Shown here one piece after another: positions 17,603 through 25,810 of a stretch of DNA of 64,000 nt. Where the stretch lies: positions 79,537-143,536 of the forward strand of contig NZ_JAHMIN010000011.1 in NCBI RefSeq assembly GCF_018986435.1, given 5' to 3'. Position 1 is the stretch's first letter, and every line of letters begins with the position of its first letter. The notes beneath the pieces are model-generated. The model ran no database searches. It saw only the letters and a list, made by a program, of their open reading frames with translations, and was not told the origin of the DNA. The translations under genes were made by a program, and so were the position numbers. Source of the stretch: Hahella sp. HN01 (lineage in GTDB: Bacteria > Pseudomonadota > Gammaproteobacteria > Pseudomonadales > Oleiphilaceae).

Positions 17603-19333
17603 ATGCCACATCGCGCGCATTTGCGTTCGGTACGTCTGGCTAGCGCCTTTGTCGATAGCTGCATCAAAGAACCCTATAACCTCCATCGCTTTCGCAAGGA
17701 CCTGATCGCCGGCGTGACCGTGGGCATTATCGCCATCCCCCTGGCCATGGCGCTGGCTATCGCCAGTGGCGTGCCGCCGCAGCACGGCCTTTACACCGCC
17801 ATGATCGCCGGATTTTTGATTGCGCTGACCGGCGGCTCCCGTCTGAGCATATCCGGACCCACCGCCGCATTTGTGGTGATCCTGTTCCCCATCGCCTCGG
17901 AATTTGGACTCGCAGGCCTATTGATGGCGACGCTGATGTCCGGCTTCATTCTGGTCGGATTGGCTTTGGCCCGCCTGGGCAGACTGATTGAATACATCCC
18001 AGAGCCCGTCACCCTGGGCTTCACGTCCGGTATCGCCATCGTCATCGCCACGTTGCAGGTGAAAGACTTTTTCGGGCTCAGCCTCACCGAAATGCCGGAA
18101 ACCTATATCGGCAAAGTCCATGCGCTGGCGCTGGCGCTCCCGACGCTGGACTGGGCGAACATTCTGGTGGCGTCTCTCACCCTGGCGTTACTGATACTGT
18201 GGCCGCGCCTGAAGATGCCGGTCCCGGGCCATCTTCCCGCCGTTCTGCTCGGCGTCGCCGTTTCCCTCGCGCTGGCGTCGGCGGGCCATCCCGTAGACAC
18301 CATCGGCTCTCGTTTTACCTATCCCCTGGCGGACGGCGGCGTGGGGCACGGCATTCCCAGTTTATTTCCGGATTTCACTTGGCCCTGGCTACAACCGGGC
18401 CCGGACGGCCAGCCGTTGGCCTGGACCTGGAGCACCTTCGAACAGCTTCTACCGGCGGCGTTTTCCATCGCCATGTTGGGCGCCATTGAGTCGCTGCTGT
18501 GCGCCGTAGTTCTGGACGGCATGACCGGGCGCCGTCATCAGGCCAACGGCGAGTTGCTCGGCCAGGGCATCGGCAATCTGGTGGTTCCCTTCTTCGGCGG
18601 CATCACGGCGACCGCCGCCATCGCGCGCTCCACCGCCAACTACCGTTCCGGCGCAGAGTCCCCGGTCTCCGGCATGGTGCACGCGGCCGTGGTTCTGGCG
18701 GGTCTGATCGCCCTGGGCCCTTTGCTCGCCTATCTGCCAATGGCTTCCATGGCGGCGCTGTTATTAATGGTGGCGTGGAACATGAGCGAAGCGCATAAAG
18801 TCGTCGCGCTGATCAAGAAGGCCCCCACCGGCGATATTCTGGTATTGATGACCTGCCTCACACTCACCGTGCTGTTCGATATGGTGTTGGCGATCTCCGC
18901 CGGCATCGTCATGGCGGCGTTGCTGTTCATGCGCGATATATCGATGATGACCAAGGTCTCCGATATCTCCAGCCATCCCAAGCTGATCTCCACGCCACTG
19001 CCGGACAATTGGGCGGTGTACAAGATCAACGGCCCCTTATTTTTCGCCGCGGCTGACAGGGTATTTTCCGAGCTGGACATGCTGACGGAAACGAAACAGG
19101 GGCTGATTCTGTACATGGACGCAGTGTCCCTGCTGGACGCCGGCGGGCTTTCCGCCTTTAACAAGTTCGTCCAGTCGCGCCAACAACGTGGATGCCAACT
19201 CATCCTGGCGGACTTGCAGTTTCAACCGTTGCGCACCCTGGCCAAAGCCAACGTCAAACCCATCGAGGGCGCTTTGCGCTTCGCCCCTACCCTCAGCGAC
19301 GCCTTGCAATTAATTAATAATCCCTCCACCTGA
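17603..19333 (+). CDS. dauA: SulP-family anion/C4-dicarboxylate transporter (DauA-like)
   Basis: A 576-residue inner-membrane SulP transporter. The N-terminal 430 residues hold about 12-14 helices, including the SulP signature GVTVGIIAIPLAMALAIASG and the half-helix GLYTAMIAGFLIALTGGS. Residues from about 445 form a cytoplasmic STAS domain with GLILYMDAVSLLDAGGLSAF. E. coli DauA takes up succinate and other C4-dicarboxylates at acid pH, while other SulP proteins move sulfate or bicarbonate, so the substrate is tentative. It is monocistronic. A GC-rich hairpin (CCCGCC/GGCGGG, 17541-17557) lies in the leader and a stem without a T-run (19349-19366) follows the gene. Confidence 0.87.
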   Translation: MPHRAHLRSVRLASAFVDSCIKEPYNLHRFRKDLIAGVTVGIIAIPLAMALAIASGVPPQHGLYTAMIAGFLIALTGGSRLSISGPTAAFVVILFPIASEFGLAGLLMATLMSGFILVGLALARLGRLIEYIPEPVTLGFTSGIAIVIATLQVKDFFGLSLTEMPETYIGKVHALALALPTLDWANILVASLTLALLILWPRLKMPVPGHLPAVLLGVAVSLALASAGHPVDTIGSRFTYPLADGGVGHGIPSLFPDFTWPWLQPGPDGQPLAWTWSTFEQLLPAAFSIAMLGAIESLLCAVVLDGMTGRRHQANGELLGQGIGNLVVPFFGGITATAAIARSTANYRSGAESPVSGMVHAAVVLAGLIALGPLLAYLPMASMAALLLMVAWNMSEAHKVVALIKKAPTGDILVLMTCLTLTVLFDMVLAISAGIVMAALLFMRDISMMTKVSDISSHPKLISTPLPDNWAVYKINGPLFFAAADRVFSELDMLTETKQGLILYMDAVSLLDAGGLSAFNKFVQSRQQRGCQLILADLQFQPLRTLAKANVKPIEGALRFAPTLSDALQLINNPST

Positions 19334-19348
19334 CTCCTGCTTCTTGTG

Positions 19349-19366
19349 CGCCGGGACTTCCCGGCG
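19349..19366 (+). terminator. GC hairpin after dauA, no U-tract
   Basis: CGCCGGG (19349-19355) pairs with CCCGGCG (19360-19366) around a 4-nt loop. No run of T follows, so it is only a possible terminator. Confidence 0.4.
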
Positions 19367-19593
19367 TTCGCCCCAGACGCGACAAGTGGTTAAATTTCAT
19401 TAATTTTGCTCGGTCGCGGTATTTTTTTCTTATATTTAAGCCCCTATTTTTATCGCGCCCGGGAATCGGGCTTATTGACGTTTCGACATTGAAAAGTCAA
19501 AAGCCCACGCCCCCCGGAATCATCTCGGCGCAATGCCGAAACATAACCAATAAGCATTATTCGTTGTAAATGTCAGAAGGGAGACATGATTCC

Positions 19594-20541
19594 ATGATCA
19601 ATGTCCAGAACCTCAGTCGTCATTACGGCGACTTCACCGCCGTCAATAACGTGAGTTTTAATATCGAAAGCGGCCGCATCGTCGGCTTACTTGGCCATAA
19701 CGGCGCCGGCAAAACCACCATCATGAAAATGCTGATGGGCTATCTTGAGCCTTCGTCAGGCGACATCCGCATCGACGGCAAAGACCTGCGCGAGCATTCA
19801 CTCGCACTGCGCGCCAATATGGGATACCTGCCGGAGAATCCACCCACTTACCCGGAAATGACGGTGGTGGATTATCTGGACTACGCCGCGCAACTCAGAG
19901 GAACCCCTGCGGACAAGCGCCGCCAGGCGGTGATAGACGCCGTCGCCCGCACCGATTTACGGGATAAGGCGCTCAACCCCATCAGCACCTTATCCCGGGG
20001 ATACCGGCAAAGAGTCGGCGTCGCCCAAGCCATCATCAACCGCCCCAAAATCCTTATCCTCGACGAACCCACCAACGGCCTTGACCCTTCACAGATACAG
20101 CACATGCGCGACCTCATCACGTCGTTGCGCAGCCACTCCACCGTGATACTGTCCACGCACATCATGCAAGAGGTGAGCGCCATGTGCGACCGCGTACTGA
20201 TGATCCGTCACGGCGAACTGGCGCTGGATTCTTCACTGGCGGACCTGCAAAAATCGCAACGTCTCTTGCTGCGTAGCAGTTCAGGCCAGGCGCAGATCAA
20301 GAGCGCACTGGCGGATCTGGGCGCCTTGCGGGACATCCAGCCCATCGCTACTGATGGCGGCACGTCCACTTACGCGCTCAATACGTCTCTATCGCAGGTG
20401 GACGAAAGCTTTGTGTCCGACGTCGCGCGCAAACTCATCAGCGCCAATGTGCCCATCCTGGCGCTGCACCCGGAAGTGCGCGACCTGGAAACCGTGTTCA
20501 AGGAAGTGAATCAAGTTGCGGAGGTTCCCTATGCTGCCTGA
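19594..20541 (+). CDS. ABC transporter ATP-binding protein (GldA-like)
   Basis: A 315-residue nucleotide-binding subunit with Walker A GHNGAGKTT (34-42), an ABC signature region LSRGYRQRVGVAQ near 134 and Walker B ILILDEPTNGLDP near 155. The C-terminal third resembles the accessory part of GldA and other ABC-2 exporters. With the next two genes it forms the module annotated in many proteobacteria as a gliding-motility-type auxiliary ABC system, whose substrate is unknown. I start at the ATG at 19594, 10 nt after GGGAG, rather than at the ATG eight codons earlier. Its end overlaps the next gene's start by 11 bp. Confidence 0.92.
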   Translation: MINVQNLSRHYGDFTAVNNVSFNIESGRIVGLLGHNGAGKTTIMKMLMGYLEPSSGDIRIDGKDLREHSLALRANMGYLPENPPTYPEMTVVDYLDYAAQLRGTPADKRRQAVIDAVARTDLRDKALNPISTLSRGYRQRVGVAQAIINRPKILILDEPTNGLDPSQIQHMRDLITSLRSHSTVILSTHIMQEVSAMCDRVLMIRHGELALDSSLADLQKSQRLLLRSSSGQAQIKSALADLGALRDIQPIATDGGTSTYALNTSLSQVDESFVSDVARKLISANVPILALHPEVRDLETVFKEVNQVAEVPYAA

Positions 20542-23467
20542 AAAAAGCGTATTACGGATGGCTGGCAAGGAAGTCTCTCAGTTCTTCTCTTCGCCAGTGG
20601 CGTTTGTTTTCCTGGCCGCCTTTCTGGCGGTTAACCTGTTTATTTTCTTCTGGGTGGAAGCCTTTTTCGCTCGCAACATCGCGGACGTGCGCCCCTTGTT
20701 TGAATGGATGCCGCTGTTGCTGATCTTCCTGGTGGCGGCGCTGACCATGCGCATGTGGAGCGATGAGAAGCGCATGGGCACCATCGAGTTTTTGATGACG
20801 TTGCCGGTGACGCCATTGCAGTTGGTGCTGGGCAAATTTATCGCCTGCTTCATTCTGTTGCTCATCGCCCTGGCGCTGACGCTGCCTATCCCCTTCACCG
20901 TGTCTTATCTCGGGCATTTGGACTGGGGTCCGGTTATCGGCGCTTATGTGGCCACGCTGTGTCTCGGCGCCGCCTACCTCGCCATTGGCCTGTATGTCAG
21001 CGCCAAAAATGAGTCGCAAATCGTCAGTCTGATCGTCACGGTGCTGGTTTGCTCGCTGTTGTATCTGTTGGGCTCAGACACCCTGGTGGATCTGTTTGGA
21101 TACTCAACGGGCGAAGTCCTCAAGCAACTGGGCACCGGCTCTCGTTTTGAATCCATCACCCGCGGCATCATTGACGTGCGCGATCTCTATTACTACCTGA
21201 GTCTAGTCGGCGTGTTCCTGGCGCTGAACGTCCTGGCGCTGGAGAAGCAACGCTGGTCCAGCAGCCATGGCGCGCGCTCCAACCATCGCGCCTGGTACGC
21301 CGTCTCCGGTCTGATGATCGCCAACCTGTTCGCCGCCAATCTGTGGCTGAGCGAAGTCAAAACACTGCGCGCGGACCTCACCGACGGCAATTTGTACTCC
21401 ATTAACGACGCCACCCGCGACTACCTGAATCAATTACAGGAACCGCTGTTGATTCGCGGCTACTTTTCCGCCAAGACCCACCCTCTGCTGGCGCCTTTGG
21501 TTCCACAGCTGCGGGATCTGATCAAGGAATATGAGGTGGCCGGCGGCAATAAAGTGCGCGTGGAGTTCGTCGATCCGCAAAGCAATCCCGAACTGGAAGA
21601 CGAAGCCAACAACAAATACAGCATCCGCCCGGTGCCCTTCCAGGTGTCGGACAAGTATCAAGCGTCGTTGGTGAACTCCTATTTCAACGTGCTGATCAGC
21701 TACGGCGATCAATTCGAAGTATTGGGCTTCCGCGATCTCATCGAAGTGAAGGATCGCAATGAATCGGATCTGGACGTGCGCCTGCGCAATCCGGAATACG
21801 ACATCACCAAAGCCATTAAGAAAGTGCTGTACGCCTATCAGAGCCAGGGCGATCTGTTCACCACCATTAACACCCCGGTAAAACTGAACGGTTACGTCTC
21901 TTCCACCCAACAACTGCCGAAAGAACTGCAAACGTTGGCGCAGGAGCTGAATGACGTGCTGGTGGAAATCAAACAGGAGTCCAACGGCAAATTCAGCTAT
22001 GAACTGCAGGACCCGAATGCGGGCGACGGCTCTCTGGCGCAGAAGATTCAGCAGGATTTCGGCATGCAACCGATGGCCACCAGTCTGCTGTCCAATGACC
22101 GTTTCTATTTCTACCTGTTGATGAACGACAGCAAACAATACGTGCAGATCGCCCTGCCCGACTCTCTCGACAAAGACGGTCTCAAGCGTAATATTGAAAG
22201 CGGCCTGAAACGCTTCTCGGCGGGCTTCACCAAAACGCTGGCGCTGGTGGTTCCAGAAAGCGACGCCAACCCTTACATGCAGCAGCTCGGTCAGCAAACC
22301 TCGCCCAGCTTTAAAACGTTGCGTGACAAGCTGATGGAAACGATGACGGTTAAAACCGTCGACCTGAAAGACGGTCTGGTTCCTGAAGACGCGGATATCC
22401 TCATGCTGGCGGCGCCGGAGTCCCTGTCCGACAAGCAACTGTTCGCCGTTGACCAGTTCCTCATGAAAGGCGGCACGGTCCTGTTGTCCACTTCGCCCTA
22501 TCAAACCCGCATGACCTCCAACTCCCTCACGGCGGGCAAACATACCTCCGGGCTGGAAACATGGTTGCAGAATTACGGGATCAACCTCGCGCAGTCCATG
22601 GTGCTGGACCCACAGAACGCCAGCTTCCCCATTCCGGTCACGCGTAATGTGGGCGGTATGTCGTTCCGGGAGATACGCCTGTTGGATTACCCCTATTTCG
22701 CCGACATTCGCGACACCGGCATGAATCAGGATTCCGCAATCACGTCCGGTCTGCCTAACGTCACCATGAGCTGGGCTTCCCCCATTGAGCTGGATAAGGA
22801 AAAAACCAAGTCGCTGCAGATCACGGAACTGCTGCACTCTTCGCCGCAATCCTGGGTCTCCGACAAGTTGGACGTAACGCCTCGGGTTTCCTCCGACGGC
22901 CGCGTCAGCCCCTGGACCAGCGAAGGCGAACCCGAGTCCTATCTGGTGGGCGTCGCTTTGGAAGGGCGTTTCGAGTCCTCGTTCAAAGGCAAGGAGTCGC
23001 CTCTGTTGAGCAAAGCCGACGACGCGCAAAAAGCGGATCAGACGTCCACTGACGGCGATAAGGCCGGCCAGAAGGAAGACAAAACAGAGAAAACGCATTT
23101 CGGCGGCGTCATCGATAAATCGCCGGAATCCGCGCGCATCATTCTGTTCTCCTCTAACGAGTTCCTGAATGATCAGACCATCAGCCTGATCAGCTCCACA
23201 GAACGGGCGCCTTATCTCAACTCCATACAGTTGGTGCAAAACGCCGTGGACTGGTCGCTGGAAGATCGCAGCCTGCTGCAAATCCGCTCACGCAGCCATT
23301 TCGCCAACACGCTCTACCCGATGAGCGCAGAGCGCCAGCAGTTCTGGGAATATCTGAACTACGGTCTGGCGATCGCTGGACTGGCGTTGTTGTACGCATT
23401 GTTCCGCTTATGGTTCAACCGTCGGCAGAGCTATTACGCCGGCATGCTGGAATTAGGGAGGGCTTGA
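20531..23467 (+). CDS. ABC-2 permease fused to GldG-type auxiliary domain
   Basis: A 978-residue fusion. Residues 1-240 form an ABC-2 permease with six hydrophobic helices (GldF-like). After a further membrane helix near 255-275 comes a long exported region homologous to GldG/ABC_transp_aux, with LRADLTDGNLYSINDATRDYL, DPQSNPELEDEA and a DUF4350-like later part. A charged Lys/Asp-rich linker lies near 830-860, and a last membrane helix (about 948-965) is followed by RRQSYYAG. In Bacteroidetes the two functions are separate proteins. The ATG at 20531 has GGAGG 6 nt upstream and lies inside the ATPase gene, so translation is coupled. Substrate unknown. Confidence 0.9.
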   Translation: MLPEKSVLRMAGKEVSQFFSSPVAFVFLAAFLAVNLFIFFWVEAFFARNIADVRPLFEWMPLLLIFLVAALTMRMWSDEKRMGTIEFLMTLPVTPLQLVLGKFIACFILLLIALALTLPIPFTVSYLGHLDWGPVIGAYVATLCLGAAYLAIGLYVSAKNESQIVSLIVTVLVCSLLYLLGSDTLVDLFGYSTGEVLKQLGTGSRFESITRGIIDVRDLYYYLSLVGVFLALNVLALEKQRWSSSHGARSNHRAWYAVSGLMIANLFAANLWLSEVKTLRADLTDGNLYSINDATRDYLNQLQEPLLIRGYFSAKTHPLLAPLVPQLRDLIKEYEVAGGNKVRVEFVDPQSNPELEDEANNKYSIRPVPFQVSDKYQASLVNSYFNVLISYGDQFEVLGFRDLIEVKDRNESDLDVRLRNPEYDITKAIKKVLYAYQSQGDLFTTINTPVKLNGYVSSTQQLPKELQTLAQELNDVLVEIKQESNGKFSYELQDPNAGDGSLAQKIQQDFGMQPMATSLLSNDRFYFYLLMNDSKQYVQIALPDSLDKDGLKRNIESGLKRFSAGFTKTLALVVPESDANPYMQQLGQQTSPSFKTLRDKLMETMTVKTVDLKDGLVPEDADILMLAAPESLSDKQLFAVDQFLMKGGTVLLSTSPYQTRMTSNSLTAGKHTSGLETWLQNYGINLAQSMVLDPQNASFPIPVTRNVGGMSFREIRLLDYPYFADIRDTGMNQDSAITSGLPNVTMSWASPIELDKEKTKSLQITELLHSSPQSWVSDKLDVTPRVSSDGRVSPWTSEGEPESYLVGVALEGRFESSFKGKESPLLSKADDAQKADQTSTDGDKAGQKEDKTEKTHFGGVIDKSPESARIILFSSNEFLNDQTISLISSTERAPYLNSIQLVQNAVDWSLEDRSLLQIRSRSHFANTLYPMSAERQQFWEYLNYGLAIAGLALLYALFRLWFNRRQSYYAGMLELGRA

Positions 23468-23470
23468 TAG

Positions 23471-24490
23471 ATGAACGCCAAGTGGACCAAATTACTCTCC
23501 ATCGCGCTGGCGGCGCAGGCGGCGCTTATCGTCGCCCTGCATTGGCCTGGCTCGCAGCCGGCCTACACCCACACCGATCAGGCGCTGCTTGACCTGGAGT
23601 CCAAGCAGCCTGACGCCATTCATATCTACGGCGAAGAAACGGCGAAGGTCGACCTGAAGAAAGAACAGGACAGCTGGGTAGTGGCCAGTTACTACAACCT
23701 GCCTGTCGCCAACGGCAAAGTGGACGCCATGCTGACCAAGCTGAAAGAGCTTAAGGCCAGTTGGCCGGTGGTCACCACCGCTTCCGGGGCCAAGCGCTTT
23801 GAAGTCGCCGAGGATAAGTTCCAACGCAAACTGGAGCTGGCCCAGGGCGACGATACGCTGGCCACGCTCTATCTGGGCACGTCCCCGGGATATCGCAAAG
23901 TGCACGCGCGCCTGAATGAGCAGGACGCCGTGTTCGCGGTCAATTACGCCACCCATGAGCTTCCCATGGCCGGTAAAGACTGGGTGGACAACAAGCTGAC
24001 CGCCGTGCCCGAAGAGAGCATCAATCAGGTCAAGATCAAGGATATCGTGCTGAATAAGAACGGCGATAAATGGGATCTGGAAGGCCTGCAGAGCGACGAA
24101 GTCACCAATGAGGAAGCCGCTCACAAACTGCTGGCGTCCCTGGCGGACATGCGCTTCGAGGATGTGCTGGGCGCGGAAGTTAAGCCTGAATATAACCTGA
24201 GCGAACCCAAGCTTCGCTTTACGCTGCAGTTAAAAGAGAAGAACGCCCAGGGGGAACAGTCTCTTGAGCTGAATTTCGGCAAACCGGCGGAAGGCGACTA
24301 TTACATCCTCACTCGCTCTGATCGCCCGCAAGTGTTCAAGATCGACGCCAGTCATGTCGACTCACTGCTGGATCTGGAGCGCGCCCGTTTCGTCAGCGCG
24401 GCCCCCGTGACCGAGCCGGAACAAAGTGAAGTCAACCTGGGGCAACAAGGCGACGCTTCGGAGACGACGGAAGCGCCCGCCTCTTCCTGA
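23471..24490 (+). CDS. DUF4340 domain protein, partner of GldG-type ABC system
   Basis: A 339-residue protein with one N-terminal membrane anchor (about 7-25) and a large exported domain of repeated strand-rich units (for example VDLKKEQDSWVVASYYNLPVANGKVDAMLTKL). This is the DUF4340 arrangement, regularly found just after GldG-like genes. It probably acts with the GldG part of the transporter on the outer face of the inner membrane (inference). The gene starts 3 bp after the permease stop and ends at a strong terminator, closing a three-gene operon. The C-terminal 30 residues are acidic and Thr/Glu-rich, probably disordered. Confidence 0.87.
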   Translation: MNAKWTKLLSIALAAQAALIVALHWPGSQPAYTHTDQALLDLESKQPDAIHIYGEETAKVDLKKEQDSWVVASYYNLPVANGKVDAMLTKLKELKASWPVVTTASGAKRFEVAEDKFQRKLELAQGDDTLATLYLGTSPGYRKVHARLNEQDAVFAVNYATHELPMAGKDWVDNKLTAVPEESINQVKIKDIVLNKNGDKWDLEGLQSDEVTNEEAAHKLLASLADMRFEDVLGAEVKPEYNLSEPKLRFTLQLKEKNAQGEQSLELNFGKPAEGDYYILTRSDRPQVFKIDASHVDSLLDLERARFVSAAPVTEPEQSEVNLGQQGDASETTEAPASS

Positions 24491-24506
24491 TCCGTAAGCA
24501 GCAGCC

Positions 24507-24540
24507 ATAAAAAAGGCCCCAAATTTGGGGCCTTCTCTCA
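24507..24540. terminator. Bidirectional rho-independent terminator
   Basis: AAGGCCCCAAATTTGGGGCCTT (24513-24534) is a perfect palindrome, preceded by AAAAAA and followed by CTCTC. The A-run gives a U-tract for the - strand PEP-CTERM gene, while the + strand operon gets a weaker one. Confidence 0.88.
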
Positions 24541-24577
24541 TCGTATTTTATTCACAGCCACTGACTGTTTTTACTGG

Positions 24578-25504
24578 TTACGCCTGCGGTTTGCGACGCA
24601 GTGCGCCAGCTCCCACAACCGCTAACGCGGACAACATCAGACCAAAGGTCGCCGGCTCAGGCAGCTCCACATTGTGCTCATAAGGATGCCAGTTCAGCTG
24701 GTTGGCGCCTTGCCAGGAGTGCGCAATCACCTGACCGTCAACATGACCGCCGTTAGCGAAGATATCCGCGCCCGGCGCCAGAATGGTTCCATAGAAGCCT
24801 GCGGCCAGGTTGATCTGCGTCGCTTCATAGAAGTTGAAGATCACGCTGGTTTCATTACCCACCCAGGACCAGTCGCTGGCTTTGATTTTGTAGTCGGCGG
24901 GATCAATGTCGATGACGTCGCCCGCCACGTTGATGATCAGCTCCTGGTGCTGGCCGATATCTTTGGCGAAGAAGCCCCAGACCGATTCGAAGTCCTTCTC
25001 GCTGATATTGAAGATCTGCTGACCGCCAGAACCGTCGCCATTGAAAGTCAACGCGCCCCACTGCTCAGTCACGCCAAGGGAATCCGCCAAAGACAGCTCT
25101 TTTGACAGTTGCGTCAGCTTGGCGAATTCGGCGTCGAAATTAATCGGCAATACCGCATGATCCTTCACGGTTCCAAAAATGCCTGCGCTGGCGGTGGTGA
25201 ATTGCCCGCCAACCAGAGCGTCGCCGTGGATATCGCCGCCAACATGGCTGTAATCGCCGCCGACGACAATCGCCAGTCCATCGTTTTCGCGGAAAGAGTT
25301 AAGCGTATAACCGGTAAGGCTGGCGTTACCGCCCACCGCCAACGCGCCTTCACTGTCATTTGGGGAAGACGTGAAATCGCCATGGAAGAATCCGTTGTAG
25401 TTCGCCGCCGCGCCGAGATTGACCGGCGTCGCGTAAGTGTTAGCGGAAATAGCCGCACTGAAACCGACAAGTGTGATTGCGTAAAACTGTTTTACTGAGA
25501 TCAT
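24578..25504 (-). CDS. Choice-of-anchor A family PEP-CTERM protein
   Basis: A 308-residue exported protein. A signal peptide (MISVKQFYAITLVGFSAAISANTYA) precedes a choice-of-anchor-A domain beginning LGAAANYNGFFHGDFTSSPNDSEGALAVGGNASL, with the later family motif NFYEATQINLAAGFYGTILAPGADI and GGHVDGQVIAHSW. The C-terminal PEP-CTERM signal is LPEPATFGLML, a hydrophobic helix and RRKPQA. It should be cleaved and anchored by an exosortase that is not in this window. The start at 25504 has AGGGTGG 4 nt upstream; a GTG five codons before it is less likely. It is the second PEP-CTERM protein in the window, 20 kb from the first and unrelated in its main domain. Confidence 0.9.
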   Translation of the reverse strand: MISVKQFYAITLVGFSAAISANTYATPVNLGAAANYNGFFHGDFTSSPNDSEGALAVGGNASLTGYTLNSFRENDGLAIVVGGDYSHVGGDIHGDALVGGQFTTASAGIFGTVKDHAVLPINFDAEFAKLTQLSKELSLADSLGVTEQWGALTFNGDGSGGQQIFNISEKDFESVWGFFAKDIGQHQELIINVAGDVIDIDPADYKIKASDWSWVGNETSVIFNFYEATQINLAAGFYGTILAPGADIFANGGHVDGQVIAHSWQGANQLNWHPYEHNVELPEPATFGLMLSALAVVGAGALRRKPQA

Positions 25505-25810
25505 TGACCACCCTGACACATCAAAAAGAAATCCATATAAAAAAGAGGGGAAAGCGCCTGCGGCTAAATGTTTGACACTTCTAAAAGAAACTACCTGTCA
25601 CCCTTTGCTAAGGCATGCGCATCATACCGGAGTCAACCCGCCAAACCCACGAGGAAGCCGTTCCCAAGGGTAAACAAATGTAAAAAACTGTAAGTGATTT
25701 CAACGCGTTAAATGCTCCAGGGTTATATCCGGCCACTGTGGCGCAAACTTGTGTCTATAATCAATCTGACGCTGATCGTTTTTTAGCCCAACAGGAGGTT
25801 GCCTGCGCCT
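25505..25810. other. Divergent intergenic region, 306 bp
   Basis: This stretch lies between the PEP-CTERM gene (-) and the histidine kinase gene (+). It holds no credible gene and must carry both promoters. The only decisive signal is AGGAGG at 25793-25798, which serves the kinase ATG at 25811. Confidence 0.6.

Noticed and set aside
21434..23281. 615-codon open frame on the - strand inside the ABC permease-GldG gene
   Set aside because: It is antisense to a clearly coding gene, its sequence is rich in Gln, Arg, His and Val as expected for a shadow frame, and no domain is recognisable.
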